DNA of 64,000 bases from assembly GCA_001949185.1 (NCBI GenBank), contig BDGG01000010.1, forward strand, positions 815,773 through 879,772, read 5' to 3'. Of this stretch, positions 43,659 through 55,095 are shown one piece after another (the stretch's first letter is position 1; each line of letters begins with the position of its first letter). The position numbers were made by a program, and so were the translations under genes. Source of the stretch: Ramazzottius varieornatus. Taxonomy: Eukaryota; Tardigrada; Eutardigrada; Parachela; Ramazzottiidae. Under the pieces are notes generated by a model. The model was not told where the DNA came from. It did no database searches and saw nothing but the letters and a program-made list of their open reading frames with translations.

Positions 43659-46071
43659 ATGCTTACTCGCTCATTGTCCGATGGGAATAATGTGGCCTGT
43701 CAGTCATCACGAACCAAGGTGTCAAATCACCCAGCCATAACAAGACCACATCAACCATCAGCCTCTTCGCGGTTACTCCAAATACCTCCTTCAAAGACCA
43801 CAACATACCGAAGCTGTCCACACCACACCAAACCCCTCCCTCAACACCACGGTTCTTACTGGAGTCCGGTCATCAGTGAAATTGATTATCCGTTTGAGCC
43901 TCTTGGCACCCGGTCCTTAATCTCAAAAGCCCGACTTTCGCGGTTGATCCTCTTCCTTCTTCAACTATCTCTGACAATCTCCCATATCACGCTGACAGTT
44001 CAGCATAAGCACCTCGAAGACCTTGCTAATTTATACTTCGTCGTATTTTATTCTTCGGCATTCCTAACGACTGTATTTTCGCCTGTGATTTCGGCAAGAA
44101 TCTCGAAAAGTTTCATTGTAGTGAGTGGGATTATATCGGCTTTCTTAGCAGCAAGTACTCTCTTCATTCCCCAAATGGGAATTTTACTGGCCATTAGCGT
44201 CATCAACGGAAGCTGTTGGGGACTAGTAATGGTCAAGCCGGGTCTCTCGGCACTTAACCTCGGTCTACAGTACGCTTGCATCAAGGACCTCAAGGACCGA
44301 AAAGGAACGGCGGCTGATTGGTATCTGTGGAGTCAAGTGGCGCTGCATAATGGTGCCTTATTAGGATCGATGATCTTTGCCGGGACCAAAAAGCTCCTAA
44401 CTTTGCCACAAGCCACTCTCCAGCCCACGCTCAAGATGCCTTGTGGAAGAAGTGCTTGCGGGACGAGTGACAGTAAAATTAAAATGCCTCCTTTCGGCTC
44501 TGCTCGCTCTTTTGCCTCCCTCAACCAAACTCTCAGACCGGAAAGACCAAGCTTGATTGATGATGGTCATGCCAACGGGATTTTAGCTGTGATTGCCGCA
44601 TGTTGGGCATTAACAGCTCTGGCTGTGCTTGGCTTGACTTACTGTTGTAGTCCCTCAAGAAGGAAGAAAAGGAGGCAACGATATGACGGGAATAGTAGTG
44701 GTGGGGGTGGAAATCATTTACGGGATGATCAGAGCTCCCTATCACTCGATGGCAGCCAAGCCAGTACTCAAGTCTTTCATGAAACGGCCATCAGCCAGCT
44801 GCGTCAAATCGCTGATCTCCTACTCTACGATCATAAACTCCAAACGGTGCTTCCGCTCGTTCTCTTTACAGGCATGCAAAGTGCCTTTATTTTCAATACA
44901 TTTACGAAGGTACTAACCTCGCCCCTTTGATCTTTCTGTGATTTCCGCCCCGTGGGTCTCCGTGATCCTCCGAAGACACGTCACGATATCCCATATCCAT
45001 ATCCATATCCATAATACTTTAAGAAAAAACACGCAAATGCAGTGGATTAATTTCCGGAAATTTTATTGTGGCCACCTTTCAAACCATCACTCACTCACCA
45101 TTTGATACTTTCCACACACTTCCGGCAGCGTATTATCCATTACACTTTATAACACACTAGTCCCGCGAGCTCCTTCAAAAGAGAGCATTATCCCGTGAGA
45201 CGAAAATACAACCTTCATGAAAGCCTAGTCGATTATTCGACAAATTTGATTACAATGAAAACCTTTCCAGTGCTGGGAGTTTATTTTCTTTTTAGGATTT
45301 CGTGCTGTGCGCTTTGGGCGAAGAGCACGCCGGATGGACCCTGGCGACCCACTCTTCCGCGTATGCCTTAACCCTTCTCGCTGTGTACCGTTTGAGCCTC
45401 CACACAAAGCGACTGTACATCCTCTGCTGGACAGTGGTCTTCCAAGTGGGCATCGGTGTCGTGCTGTTGTGGTGGAGAGCCGGGAATCGCGATTTGCCCA
45501 TGTTCCTCATCGTGACCACCGTTTTTGGGGTCGCCGAAGGTGGCTTCGTCGCCTTGCTCACAGGTAACGTAGGTTCTGCTCCTCCACGATGAGGAAGACT
45601 GGTCGGGGCAACGCCTACTCCATACCTGAAAGATATCAAAATAGAAATTTATGTCCATGAAATCTTGATGAATACTACGACGTCGGCAAATAACTTGAGT
45701 ACGATCGTTTTACCTGTGGCGCACACTTTCGATCAATAACAATAGAAACGTGCGCCACTTGAAACAACGACCCTGTTCAGCTTATACGCCGACGTCCAGT
45801 TTTTACAAAATAAACTTGTGGTGCTTTTTCATCTTCAGGTTTGTTGGTTCGACTTTTTTGTCACGCCTGGACCAACGTCTTGCCCATCATGCTCGCCTTC
45901 CGTTTTTTGGGATACGCGATCGGCGTTTCCGCCAGTTTGCTTTTGTGCATCACTGCTCAAATATATTTCATGTATACAGTACTGGGCTTGGCGTTGATTC
46001 CGTTTGGCATATTGGAGTGGAAATACAGTGTCTTTCTGCACAAGAAACATTTGCTAGAGGCCTTTGTGTAG
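43659..46071 (+). CDS. UNC93-like multi-pass membrane protein (MFS-related)
   Basis: Three exons (43659-44909, 45296-45563, 45839-46071) give 583 aa in phase. Hydrophobic helices begin near residue 95 (LILFLLQLSLTISHITLTVQ). ANLYFVVFYSSAFLTTVFSPVI matches the early UNC93 pattern, and YLWSQVALHNGALLGSMIF follows. The second half begins at LVLFTGMQSAFIFNTFTKDF, corresponding to the UNC93A YSGLEQGFMFGDFTK-type motif. It continues through HAWTNVLPIMLAFRFLGYAI. A hydrophilic Ser/Gly-rich loop separates the halves. UNC93A-like proteins are membrane proteins of unclear transport role; nematode UNC-93 modulates a K2P channel complex. Intron 2 contains a hairpin repeat. Confidence 0.8.
44989..45014. 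repeat. CATATC simple repeat in UNC93-like intron 1
   Basis: Four units of CCATAT(C) in tandem. Confidence 0.7.
45676..45775. repeat. Short hairpin element in UNC93-like intron 2
   Basis: Arms are ACGATCGTTTTACCTGTGGC/GCACAC and GTGCGCCACTTGAAACAACG, around the loop TTTCGATCAATAACAAT. Outer ends CGTCGGC and GCCGACG also pair. Confidence 0.75.
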
Positions 46072-47108
46072 CCTCGTAAGTCTTGGGATAGATCCGCCGC
46101 CATACTCTGTGCCTTTGTAAAGCCCTTCGCGATACAGATAATCTAAAATCAATTTCCTGTAAATTACTCATTGTCATAATCAAATTTCGACTTCTTACTG
46201 GCCTCAACAAGCTGTGCGGACTTAAAAATTACCAGAATGCAAGCGCCGCGATTTGGGTACGGATAACCGTTGCTCATTCCGCTCTCCTGTCGCCTGCAAT
46301 TTTCCACTCTGCCGAAGTCAACGAGATGACACAAAATCGATGTCCTCGTGTTTTCTTTGCACTTATCTCCATATCTCTCCCAGGACAACCGCAACCACGT
46401 CTCATTCATCCTACCGCACCTTCCAGAAGCGTACGTGGGAGAGGGCACCACTAGAAACAAGAAGAAACTCAGCAGGATTGTGCGTGCAGTTATCAGACCT
46501 TAGAACGTATCGAAGTTCGTACCTTCTCAGGGATCTCTCTTGACCTCAACACATCCCCGAGATCGGCCTCGAGATAGCTTCCACCCCCCGAAACCGAAAC
46601 TGTTTCGCTTGAAGGGCAGTACTAACTGTCACTCCCATAACGTCAAGAAGCTTGAGCGTAATAACACACTTCTCGTGCAGTCGAGCTAGAGAAGGGTCTG
46701 TCTTCTTACCCTAGAAGCCGTAGACCCCTTATGCGACATGCAAAGCTGGCTAAGGCTCCAGGTACCAGAACTTCCGGTCTGGTACCTAGAGCCACTCTTC
46801 GCCGGTGAATATCAGCTTTCTCTCAATCCCTTGTACAACTTTTTCTCTTTCTCAGTATGACATCTTTCATCTTAAGGCTATCAAATATCGCCGAGTACGC
46901 CTACAGGGAAAATGTGAAACGTGGGCAGTTACGCCACTGCTGCGCAACGTAACCGTTCTGGAACGGCGCAGAGCCCGGAAGCGGACAGGATAGGGGGAAC
47001 GGCAGCTCAGCTGAAAATTTTACCCGCGTCCCATTTAACTAGTCAGTTATATTTGATCGAAAGTTCTCCGCATGAAGGAGATCAGAACACTTTTAACGAT
47101 GCAAGTAT
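46072..47108. other. Intergenic stretch between UNC93-like and Psq genes
   Basis: No gene seen. The last 150 bases (about 46990-47060, with ACCCGCGTCCCATTTAACTA) resemble the DNA at about 49535-49575, beyond the stop of the second Psq gene. The duplication therefore includes 3' flanking DNA. Confidence 0.5.
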
Positions 47109-48038
47109 CTACGAAGGTAACGCGTATATGGTCAGATTATTTACTCTGACCGATTTCACCACGTATTCGCCTTCCGGTTCATCCATTGCTTCGTCCTCGG
47201 ACTCTGCGACGGGAGGTATATGTACGCTTCTTGCATGCGCTTTGCTGCTTCGAGCAGCCGTCGGCTGTGGAGTGTTGCCCCGTTTGGAGGTTCTGATGGT
47301 AAAGTCCAAGACTGCTTCAGCTTGTGTATGGTTGAAGTTCAGGTTATCGACGAGGAGACTGCGGATCAGCAGCATTGCCGAAGAGTCCTTGGAGAACGGT
47401 GCAGCAGGACTTGTCTCTCGACAACAGCTGTGCTGACATGCATGGCTGATTTCCACCTTCTTCTTTGTTGGGGAGAGAGCAACCAACCCTTCCACAGGTT
47501 TCGTCTTTCCGCTATGTCGAGACTGTCTTTTCGGAATGTCCGTCTGACTTTTCCTCGGAGATCTTCGCTTGAGCGACATCAAAGCCTTTGCTTCCGGATG
47601 TCTTTTGAAGAACAACCGGCGCCATTTCTCGTGACAGGTTCTCGCTTTACGACCTCTGCCTAAACAGCAAACGTACCAGTGCTGATCTTATTCATTGCTG
47701 GTTGAATGAAGTGCATTACCGAGTCTTTCCTTGACGTATTTGAGAACAAGCGACTGAAATTCATCTGTCCGTAGTGGCTGACCCGTGCTCTCGCGATGTT
47801 CCTGCAGGATGGTGACGAGGGCTTCTTCTTCTTCAAGAGTCATAAACGGAGGCCGTCCCATCTTTACCATCTTTGACTGTCTACGACCGTGGTTTGCTAA
47901 GTAGTTCCTGATGGTGCCTGAACACACTCCATATTTCATCTCGGCTGCTCGCAGTGTCATCCCAGACTTGACCGCTTCCACCGCTTCCATTAGATCCTCT
48001 TCTCCGTATGGTCGCATGATCTTGCCTCTTTGTCCCAT
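47109..48038 (-). CDS. Psq/Tc5-type HTH protein, transposase-derived, tandem copy 1
   Basis: Exons 47720-48038 and 47109-47659 (G|GTAATG donor, phase 1) give 289 aa. Residues about 6-45 form a pipsqueak-type helix-turn-helix (EEDLMEAVEAVKSGMTLRAA, then KYGVCSGTIRNYL). A second block, GRPPFMTLEEEEALVTILQE to KWRRLFFKRHPEA, matches the CENP-B/Tc5-type DNA-binding half of pogo-like transposases. No DDE catalytic domain follows. The rest is a Cys-containing, Ser/Lys-rich tail ending in the acidic segment ESEDEAMDEPE. It is probably a domesticated DNA-binding protein. At the position of copy 2's start codon this copy has TTG, so the start must be the ATG three codons on (48038). The frame is otherwise intact. 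Confidence 0.8.
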
Positions 48039-48732
48039 CGTTCCCAAAATGCCAAAGACTCCTGGAGGAGGTGTACACGCACAGAAGAAGAAGGTTTGGA
48101 TTGTGACAATCGAGTGAATGGAAGTTAACGGGAGTTACCGTTCAATATGGAACTTCCGAACCAGCATCATTGAATTGATTCTGCTTTATGGTTGATTGAA
48201 AAAAAGAAAGATTCCATTTCCATGTCATGTGTAACGCATGTGATGTCATGCAGTAAAGTGGCACCACGAAGGGAGGAACGTCCGAACGATCATCTGAGAA
48301 TAGGGCTTCGTAAAGCATCTGAAGACGATGCCGGATGCGACTTTAGCTCATTCAGCAGACGCCCATGAAGAGATTCGGGCGGAACTTCCTAAACTTACCC
48401 TTTGGATTCGACACATCGCTACGTGAATCGTGGGGTTACTGCATGCAGGTTTCCAAATTCGTTCTGAAGAAAGCCTCAACCGAAAACGAAACTGTTCTAC
48501 GTGAACGGTAGTGAAGCCTGTACGTTGTAAGTCCAAGAGCTCCAAGAGCCTTCTTTCTCGGAAGGTCCCACAACCACCTACAGTGAACTTGATTCCATGC
48601 TCCTCGGCGAACGAACTCTTAGAAACGTTTTTGGGTTCTCACCCTCGAAGGCCCGTCGTCCCTTCTACGACTTAAGTTTAATTCAAATGTTCGTTACGTC
48701 ACCGACCATGCAACCAAACAAATAAATGAATA

Positions 48733-48777
48733 AAACTAGCTAGTGGTTCTGACCACTGGGAAGGGCGAGCAGAAGCA
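48733..48777. repeat. Dispersed palindromic repeat, copy 2
   Basis: CTAGCTAGTGGTTCTGACCACTGGGAAGGGCGAGCAG matches 5699-5745 with few changes. Confidence 0.5.
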
Positions 48778-49314
48778 AAACCGCTCGGTTTTTCGCCTTA
48801 ACTTTTTCGTTTAGTGCTGATTAGTGCGGATTTTTGCAACCTACGGGAATCAGGTTGAGCAGCCTGCGGAAAATGTTTTTCTGGCGGATTTTCACTTTGG
48901 CGCGTTTTCTATCTTCCTGTGACACAACCCCTTCTGTACTCACCCAGGATCTTTTGCATAGAATCTATCGAAGTATATACTGACTCATCGAGAAATGGCT
49001 GATGACGGGGATAACGAGGAGATGCATGAAAGGAATCTTGAAAGAGTAAAGGCAGTCGGCCACTTCCGACAGGTTGTGGTCTATGACATGACACCACACC
49101 ATATGACATGACCTGACCTAACATTCCGTTTCTGCCGCATCGGAGTATGAACGACAGGCAGTTGTACGGAAAGGTGCAGAGTCAAAACTTGGCGAAAAAG
49201 TTGTAACATCATGCCTGCGTCAGAAATTTGCGAACCGTTGGCAGCCGCATTACTGGATTGTAAACTTCTCGCCTTTGACTTCTGTAGCCGACGCGTAAGC
49301 ACAAGTGGGGCATT

Positions 49315-49592
49315 AGAGCTCTGAAATTTGAGAATAATGCCTTCCGCGATGCGGATCAGAGTATTCTGCAGTTTATGGTTCGTAAAAAGTCACCTCATGA
49401 CTTGATTTTCCGACCTTCGATGCAAATGTTGATGTGTGTTTATCCTCTTCCTACGGCGGCTGCTGAGTCAGTCTGCACTTTGGCACGCCGTTGTTTGCAA
49501 GCGGTACGGTACTGCAGCTCTACAGTGCTTTCAGGCTCAGCTGAGCAATTTACCCACGTCCCATTTACATACGAGTACTACTATTTCCGTTA
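49315..49592 (+). pseudogene. Possible hAT-type transposase remnant
   Basis: A frame of about 90 codons without start context. The stretch LMCVYPLPTAAAESVCTLAR resembles the conserved alternation (prolines, TxxAExxFS-like) of the hAT C-terminal region. The W and K/R positions that would make this sure are missing. Confidence 0.2.
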
Positions 49593-49636
49593 AAAGAGAT
49601 GAAAACACAATGTCATTAACGCAAACATTTATGAAA

Positions 49637-50611
49637 TTACAAAGGTAAGGCATACATGGGCATATGGTTGACTCTGACTGACTTGACCACATATTCGTCT
49701 TCCGGTTCATCCATTGCTTCGTCCTCAGACTCTGCGACGGGAGGTATATGTACGCTTCTTGCATGCGCTTTGCTGCTTCGAGCAGCCGTCGGCTGTGGAG
49801 TGTTGCCCCGTTTGGAGGTTCTGATGGTAAAGTCCAAGACTGCTTCAGCTTGTGTATGGTTGAAGTTCAGGTTATCGACGAGAAAGCTGCGAATCAGAAG
49901 CATGCTTGAAGAATCCTTGGTCAGTGGAGCAGCAGGGCTTCTCTTCTGACAACAGCTGTGCTGACACGCAGCCTTGATTTCCACCTCCTTTCGGGTCTGT
50001 GGAGGGACACTTACCCCCTCCACGGGTTTTGTCTTTCCACTTCTTCGACACTGTCCTATCGGAATGTCCATTTGACTTCTCAATGCAGCAACTTCGGCGT
50101 TCGATCTCCGCTTGAGCGTCATCAAGGCCTTTACTTCTGGATGTCTTTCGAAGAACAACCGCCGCCATTTCTCGCAGAAGGTTTTAGGTATGTTCTTTCT
50201 CGTTTTACCTGAAACATCAAACGTTCACCAACGTCAACTATCATTCATAGCTGGTTAAATGTACTGCATTGGCAGCTATGCTGCAGCATTACCAATATTT
50301 TCAGTGGCGTACTTGATAACGAGCGTCTTAAACTCGTCCGACTGCAACGTCTGACCCGTATTCTTGCAGTGCTCTTGAAGGAAGGTAGCAAGGGCGTCTT
50401 CTTCTTCAGGAGTCATAAAGGGACGCCGTCCAATCTTTGGTCTGTGTCCGTGGTCTACGGAGTAATTCTTGATCGTGCTTCTTGCGACTCCATATTTCCT
50501 CTGAGCTGCATGCAAAGTCATCCCAGACTTGACCGCTTCCACTGCATCCATCAGATCTTGCTCTCCGTAGGCTCGCACGCGATTGTTCTTCAGTCCTCTC
50601 GTCGTCTCCAT
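49637..50611 (-). CDS. Psq/Tc5-type HTH protein, transposase-derived, tandem copy 2
   Basis: Exons 50293-50611 and 49637-50208 give 296 aa; exon 1 has the same length (319 nt) and the same G|GTAATGC donor as copy 1. The start is ATG at 50611 (METTRGLKNNRVRAYG). The pipsqueak HTH (EQDLMDAVEAVKSGMTLHAA, then KYGVARSTIKNY) is followed by GRRPFMTPEEEDALATFLQE. KNIPKTFCEKWRRLFFERHP across the intron completes a CENP-B/Tc5-like half. A region of about 65 codons near the C-terminus is almost identical to copy 1, although the N-terminal halves differ at many positions. There is no DDE domain. Confidence 0.8.
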
Positions 50612-50849
50612 AATGCCAAAGACTCGTGGAGGAAGCGCACACGTACAGAAAGGAAAGTTGGTGTAATGAGGTCTGACTGAAGTCAGTGGACTGACATGGA
50701 GTGAAAACTCTTTGCAAAAGTTAACGAATAACGAAACCAATTCTCTCGATTGATTTTACTTTACGATTGATTCGATACTCATGTATGATATATGTTTATT
50801 ACGTTATCTGATGCCGTGTCTGTCATGTCACTGGTTAATCCAATTCCAT

Positions 50850-51272
50850 TAGTCCATCACGTGGGCCGTGGGCCGTAGCAGACACCGAGCAGGCGCGCGT
50901 AGTGTTGGAGAGCAACAAGGAGGTGGACATGGTAATGGTGGACAACAGCGAAGTAACTCCGTACATTCGGGAGGAGGATGGCCTCCGAATGACTATCACA
51001 CCATCGACCTGCCAAGCCAGGTGGCTCAAGTCTCCGTTGGTGCTCCCAGATTCGGAGGGAAAACCCAGTTCTACGAAAAGAACCGCCGCGACGGACATCG
51101 AGGAGCCAACGATACCAGCTTAGGATCCAACCAGAAGCAAGGACCAGCCCGAACGTCGAACCGAGAACAGCGAAGCCATTCGGACATGGAAACGGACGAA
51201 TGGACGAAAATGGAAGAACGCTTCCTTATTTCCTTCTTAGTGAACTTAGTTGCTTCTGCCATGGCCCTGTGA
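50850..51272 (+). CDS. Probable exon of an unidentified Gly/Arg-rich protein
   Basis: An open frame of about 140 codons with strongly biased, protein-like composition (HRAG, GEQQGGGHGNGGQQ, then SQVAQVSVGAPRFGGKTQF). It ends in a hydrophobic run, LISFLVNLVASAMAL, and a stop. It lacks an ATG at its left end, so an upstream exon joined at about 50850 is likely. No family is recognised. Confidence 0.35.
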
Positions 51273-51780
51273 CATTTCCATCTGGTGGCCGTTCTCGAAT
51301 TGTAATTTCCGTGTGCCGATCTCTGGAAGTTACCCTTTGATTGCTTTCCCTTGCCCAAAGCAGGTATTACTTTAGATTTGCATGTTCCATTATCCTCCGA
51401 CGATCAAGGAGTCCGTTGACTAGACTGTCGAGCCTCAATAATTATCTATCTATATCTGCACGAAATTTGTGATCCGTGGGACAGCGTAATGTTACAGTAA
51501 GACACTCGTCTTTCGAGATTTGCAAGCTACAGGAAACTGGGCGTGGGTATTGTCCTAAGCGACAACTTACCAACCAACCACTTCAAACGGCTCTTTGACT
51601 CTTTGACGGCTCTTTGACTTAGAGCGTTCGCCTGAGAAGCCCGAAAGCGTACTGCGTAGAAATTCTCTTGCTTCGTGGAATATGAACGTGACCTATATAT
51701 CGCTCATTGGAACTACGAGCTGATACTGGCCAGGGTCGCGAAGGTGAGCCGTGGTTCTAGGACTTCTATCCAGACAAACA

Positions 51781-52300
51781 ATGATGAAGGCTGTTCTATG
51801 CCGGCAGGCTTATTTGGAACAGCTTCAGTGGTTGACAAGATCTTTGGATAACTTACAAGGTGAAGTGTTGCAGACGGTATTTGAACGATGACTGTGGCTT
51901 ATTTACAGGTCAGTTGGAAAACTGGGACTGTTTTTCGAACTCATTTTCCGCTTACAAATGTGAAGATTAATTTTGTCATCGGTGTGAGAAGTTTTACAGC
52001 GGTCTTCAAGGGGAACCATGGATCTTATTGGAAAAGCTCGAACTGCCAGGTGTGGCTGGAAAACTTACCTCTCTGGAACGGGCGTTCCTCGGGAGACTTC
52101 TGCTGATCATAGACAAGTACAGTATGAAAAGATCCCAGGCCAAGAACCTCCACCTTGCGCTTTTCCGGAGGACTTGGAATTTGAGTCCACGTACGGCACG
52201 AAAACCGCGCAAGAACCGTTCAGACGCAAGAAGTCTTCACAACCTTGAGTCCTTGACCATTGTCGGCCTTGCACCTAGGGGACGATCACCTCCAGCATAG
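51781..52300 (+). CDS. Possible small spliced gene, unidentified
   Basis: The ATG at 51781 starts MMKAVLCRQAYLEQLQWLTR. The frame at 52028-52300 encodes a helical then basic segment (GRLLLIIDKYSMKRSQAKNL, then ARKPRKNRSDARS). Acceptor-like GTTTTACAG precedes it. The overlapping frame 52018-52248 (YEKIPGQEPPPCAFPEDLEF) is equally protein-like, so the true frame is uncertain. Confidence 0.25.
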
Positions 52301-52488
52301 ATCCGTACTCATTATGTATTTTCGCCGTGTAAATACAATCCGCCGAATCTTCGGAATTTTATCTGATAGTAAAACAAAGCGTGTATTTCGATTGTATGGC
52401 TACGAATAAACAGTTTCTAACAATAAAAAAGAAACACGAGGAAACGGAACGAACATATAAAGAAGCAGTGTCATTCCAGGCGTTATGC

Positions 52489-55095
52489 TCAGTCATCTTC
52501 ATCTTGCCCGCCTTGCTTTGGTGGTTTAGGTCCTCCGGCTTGCTTGGCCATCACGATCTTGTTGACTCTCAAAAGCGTCACTGCTGCTCCGACAGCTAGC
52601 CGCATCGCTTGCTGCTTCGTCATGTACAGATCTAGGATTCCGGCCTTCTCGGCATCTATCGTCGGTTCAGCTTCATCCTAGAGAAGACACGAATATTCAG
52701 AATCGGAAAAAACAACACTGCTTGTCAGTTCGGTTGATTTCACTTACCTCGATGTTAAAGCCGACGTTCTTCAAGCCTTCTTGGTGTGCAGCTTGCAGCT
52801 TCGCCAAGATATCAGCAGCTTTAACGCCGGCGTTCTCTGCTAGGACTCTCGGGAACACTTCCAAGGCAGTAGCGAACTTCTTGATGGCGTACTGCTCCAA
52901 ACCAGGTCGAGTCTGCAACGTACCACAAACTCAAAAGCATGCCCACTAACTTAAAGTTTCACACAACCGTTGGGAGCTCGGCAAACGAACTCGACCAGAT
53001 CGTTTTTCCAAGTGGCGGTAGCTTCAAGCCGATATTGTTAGAGACTGCGCTCCATGGGAAAACGGTAGGGTTCAATTCGTTCGCCGGCCATCCAGTTGGC
53101 TCCTTTAACGTCCACGAACAGCTTGACACGCGCAACAAAACCTACGTCAGCGTATTGAGTGAGGAGTCGTGCAAGCTCAACTTCCGTAGCTCCGGCACCG
53201 GGCAGAAGGCGATCATCCTGCAGCAACAGAAGCAAGAACGATAATTCTAACGGAGCTTATACTTATGAGGTTATATACCGTACCTTGGTTAAGGCTTTGA
53301 AATTGTTGACACCATCATCGACTGCTCGCTCGATATCGTCCATGGAGTTCTCCGTCGCGCCTCTCAGGACAATGGTCGAAATGGCTCCCTCCGCTTTATC
53401 TTGTTTGAAGACGACAACCGAAGTATCGCCGATCTCATCCAAGTACACCAAGTCACAGTGCCCTTGGACATCGGGTGTGGGAGGAACAATGGTGCTGAGC
53501 ACGATGGCTCCAACTGAGTTGGCCACTCTTCTGATGTCGAACTTAGACATGAGTCGGACCACCATCAACTTGTACTTGTTGACGAAGTGCAGCGCCATGT
53601 CGCCAACCTTCCCTCCAGAGACGATCACCTTCACACCCGATTCCGCGATCGCTTTGATTTGCTAAAGCAAGGTAAGATCTGAGATCGGCGTACAAAGCGG
53701 GAAAGCTTCACACACCTGCATACAGGCATATCACGGCATAAAGCGTAGCCCAGTATATGCAGGTGCGTGGAGTTGAACCTCTGCTTAGTACACGACCACT
53801 ACGATTGTGCGGTGTATGCAGGTCGGTGGAACATAACTACATAATATGTGCTGGAAGATTACTTACCTTTTCTAGGAGATCTTCTTCGTTCTTGCTATAG
53901 TTCAAGAGCTCATTGGCGGTCTTTATCAGAACGGTGCCTTTGGTTTCGGTCTGGCTGATGTCGAGAGCGCAGGAATAGACAGCGATCTTGCAATCAGTGG
54001 CTTTCTGGACATCGCCTTCGATGTCGCGTTTGAAGACCATACCGTTCATGACGGTCGAAGATAGTAGTCCGGATCCGAGAAGCTTGATGACTCGAACGTT
54101 ATCAACGCTGAAGGTCTTTCCTTTCTCGGACAACAGTCCGACTGAAATGACAAATAAATATGTTCCAGCGGGTCACCAAAGTAAGAAGAACATGAAGCAC
54201 AACCCTGTCACCTACTGCAAGCATCCGAGATCAACCCAGCGAGGAAATCGTCCGTGCCAAGCTGCTTGCTCGTGACGGAGGCCTTTATCGCGCGTTTGAC
54301 TTGTTGAGAATCCCGGAAGTTCGTGACTCTTCCACATACGCAATCTACGCAAAACGTATTGAAGAAAATATTTTCAAAGAAGACTTTCGTAAGGAAAATT
54401 ACCATCAAGGAGTTCCAGAGCTTTTCCGAGAGCAATTTCGTAGCCATCGGTGATCTCAGGGACAGAGATACCCTGAAGAGTAAGCTACCCATGTAAGCTA
54501 TCTGGCCCACACGCAGCGAAGAAGATAACGGAGACTCTCCGGAGAGAGTCTCCGTCATCTGTATTGGCATTATTGGGATAATAAATCGTACCATTCGCAA
54601 AAGTTCCTCGGCTTGGTCCAGCAATGCACCGGCGAAAATGAGAACGAAGTTAGTTCCATCTCCGATTTCTTTCTCTTGCATTTCTGAAGCCATTATGATC
54701 AGTTTGACGGCTGGATGTTCATTCTGAAACGAACACAGACCATCACGCATATTTCGACAGTAGTGAATTTGTGGCTGTGTACTCATACCTCGATCTCTTT
54801 GACGATGGTGGCAGCGTCGTTAGTAATGAACATCTTGCCGAGGTGAGTGACGACCATCTTATTCAAACCTGTACAGATCCAGCGTTTGGTTTTACCAGAG
54901 TTGCATTACTGTCATATTCAGCGGAAGCCAGGAGGATGACTTGCCTTTTGGTCCATAGGATGTGCTGACAATCTGGCTCAGTTCCCGGCAAGCTTCGATA
55001 CTTCTGATAACAGTCTCATCCAGGCCAGAATAGTACCGTGCGCCATCAGACATCATCTGGGCAAAGCCTGGAGCGGAAGGGACGTGCATTGCCAT
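52489..55095 (-). CDS. CCT8: T-complex protein 1 subunit theta (chaperonin CCT8)
   Basis: This is one of eight subunits of the cytosolic TRiC/CCT chaperonin that folds actin and tubulin. Ten exons: 54945-55095, 54789-54868, 54592-54723, 54403-54472, 54216-54344, 53867-54141, 53284-53661, 53146-53217, 52748-52912 and 52489-52677. They give 546 aa (human 548) with all phases consistent. Start: MAMHVPSAPGFAQMMSDGAR. ATPase motifs are NDAAT and GDGTNFVLIFAGALL; later landmarks are MALHFVNKYKLMVVRL, ISTIVLRGATENSMDDIERA, DDGVN, the split GPGAGATEVEL-type segment (here LLPGAGATEVEL) and PGLEQYAIKKFA. The theta-specific start and C-terminal tail (GGPKPPKQGGQDEDD) settle the subunit. The first intron uses a GC donor (AAAAG|GCAAGT). 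Intron 8 has a hairpin element and intron 6 a CACCTGCATAC-type repeat. Confidence 0.97.
52977..53037. repeat. Short hairpin element, left half in CCT8 intron 8
   Basis: AGCTCGGCAAACGAACTCGA, CCAGATCGTTTTTCCAAGTG and GCGGTAGCTTCAAGCCGATA align with the family's left arm and loop. Confidence 0.62.
53710..53825. repeat. CACCTGCATAC-type repeat with tRNA-like segment, CCT8 intron 6
   Basis: ACACACCTGCATACAGGC opens the element; GTATATGCAGGTGCGTGG and GTGTATGCAGGTCGGTGG occur inside and at its end. Read on the minus strand it contains GAGGTTCAACTCC, close to a Pol III B box. A related inverted pair lies at 57757-57811. Confidence 0.5.

Larger units (their letters stand above)
48039..49636. other. 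Spacer between the tandem Psq genes
   Basis: 1.6 kb without a confident gene. It carries the second copy of the TAGCTAGTGG repeat (48733-48777). A plus-strand frame at 49315-49590 (DLIFRPSMQMLMCVYPLPTA, then AESVCTLARRCLQ) faintly recalls a hAT transposase dimerisation region. Confidence 0.4.
50612..52488. other. Stretch with probable unassigned exons
   Basis: A plus-strand frame (about 50850-51272, possible acceptor CCATTAG) encodes a Gly/Asn/Arg-rich sequence. It contains GGWPPNDYHTIDLPSQVAQV and then FGGKTQFYEKNRRDG, protein-like but not recognised. Further on, ATGATGAAGGCTGTTC at 51781 opens MMKAVLCRQAYLEQLQWLTR. A frame from about 52010 (LLEKLELPGVAGKLTSLERA, stop at 52298-52300) could be its next exon. 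I cannot fix the junctions. Confidence 0.4.
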
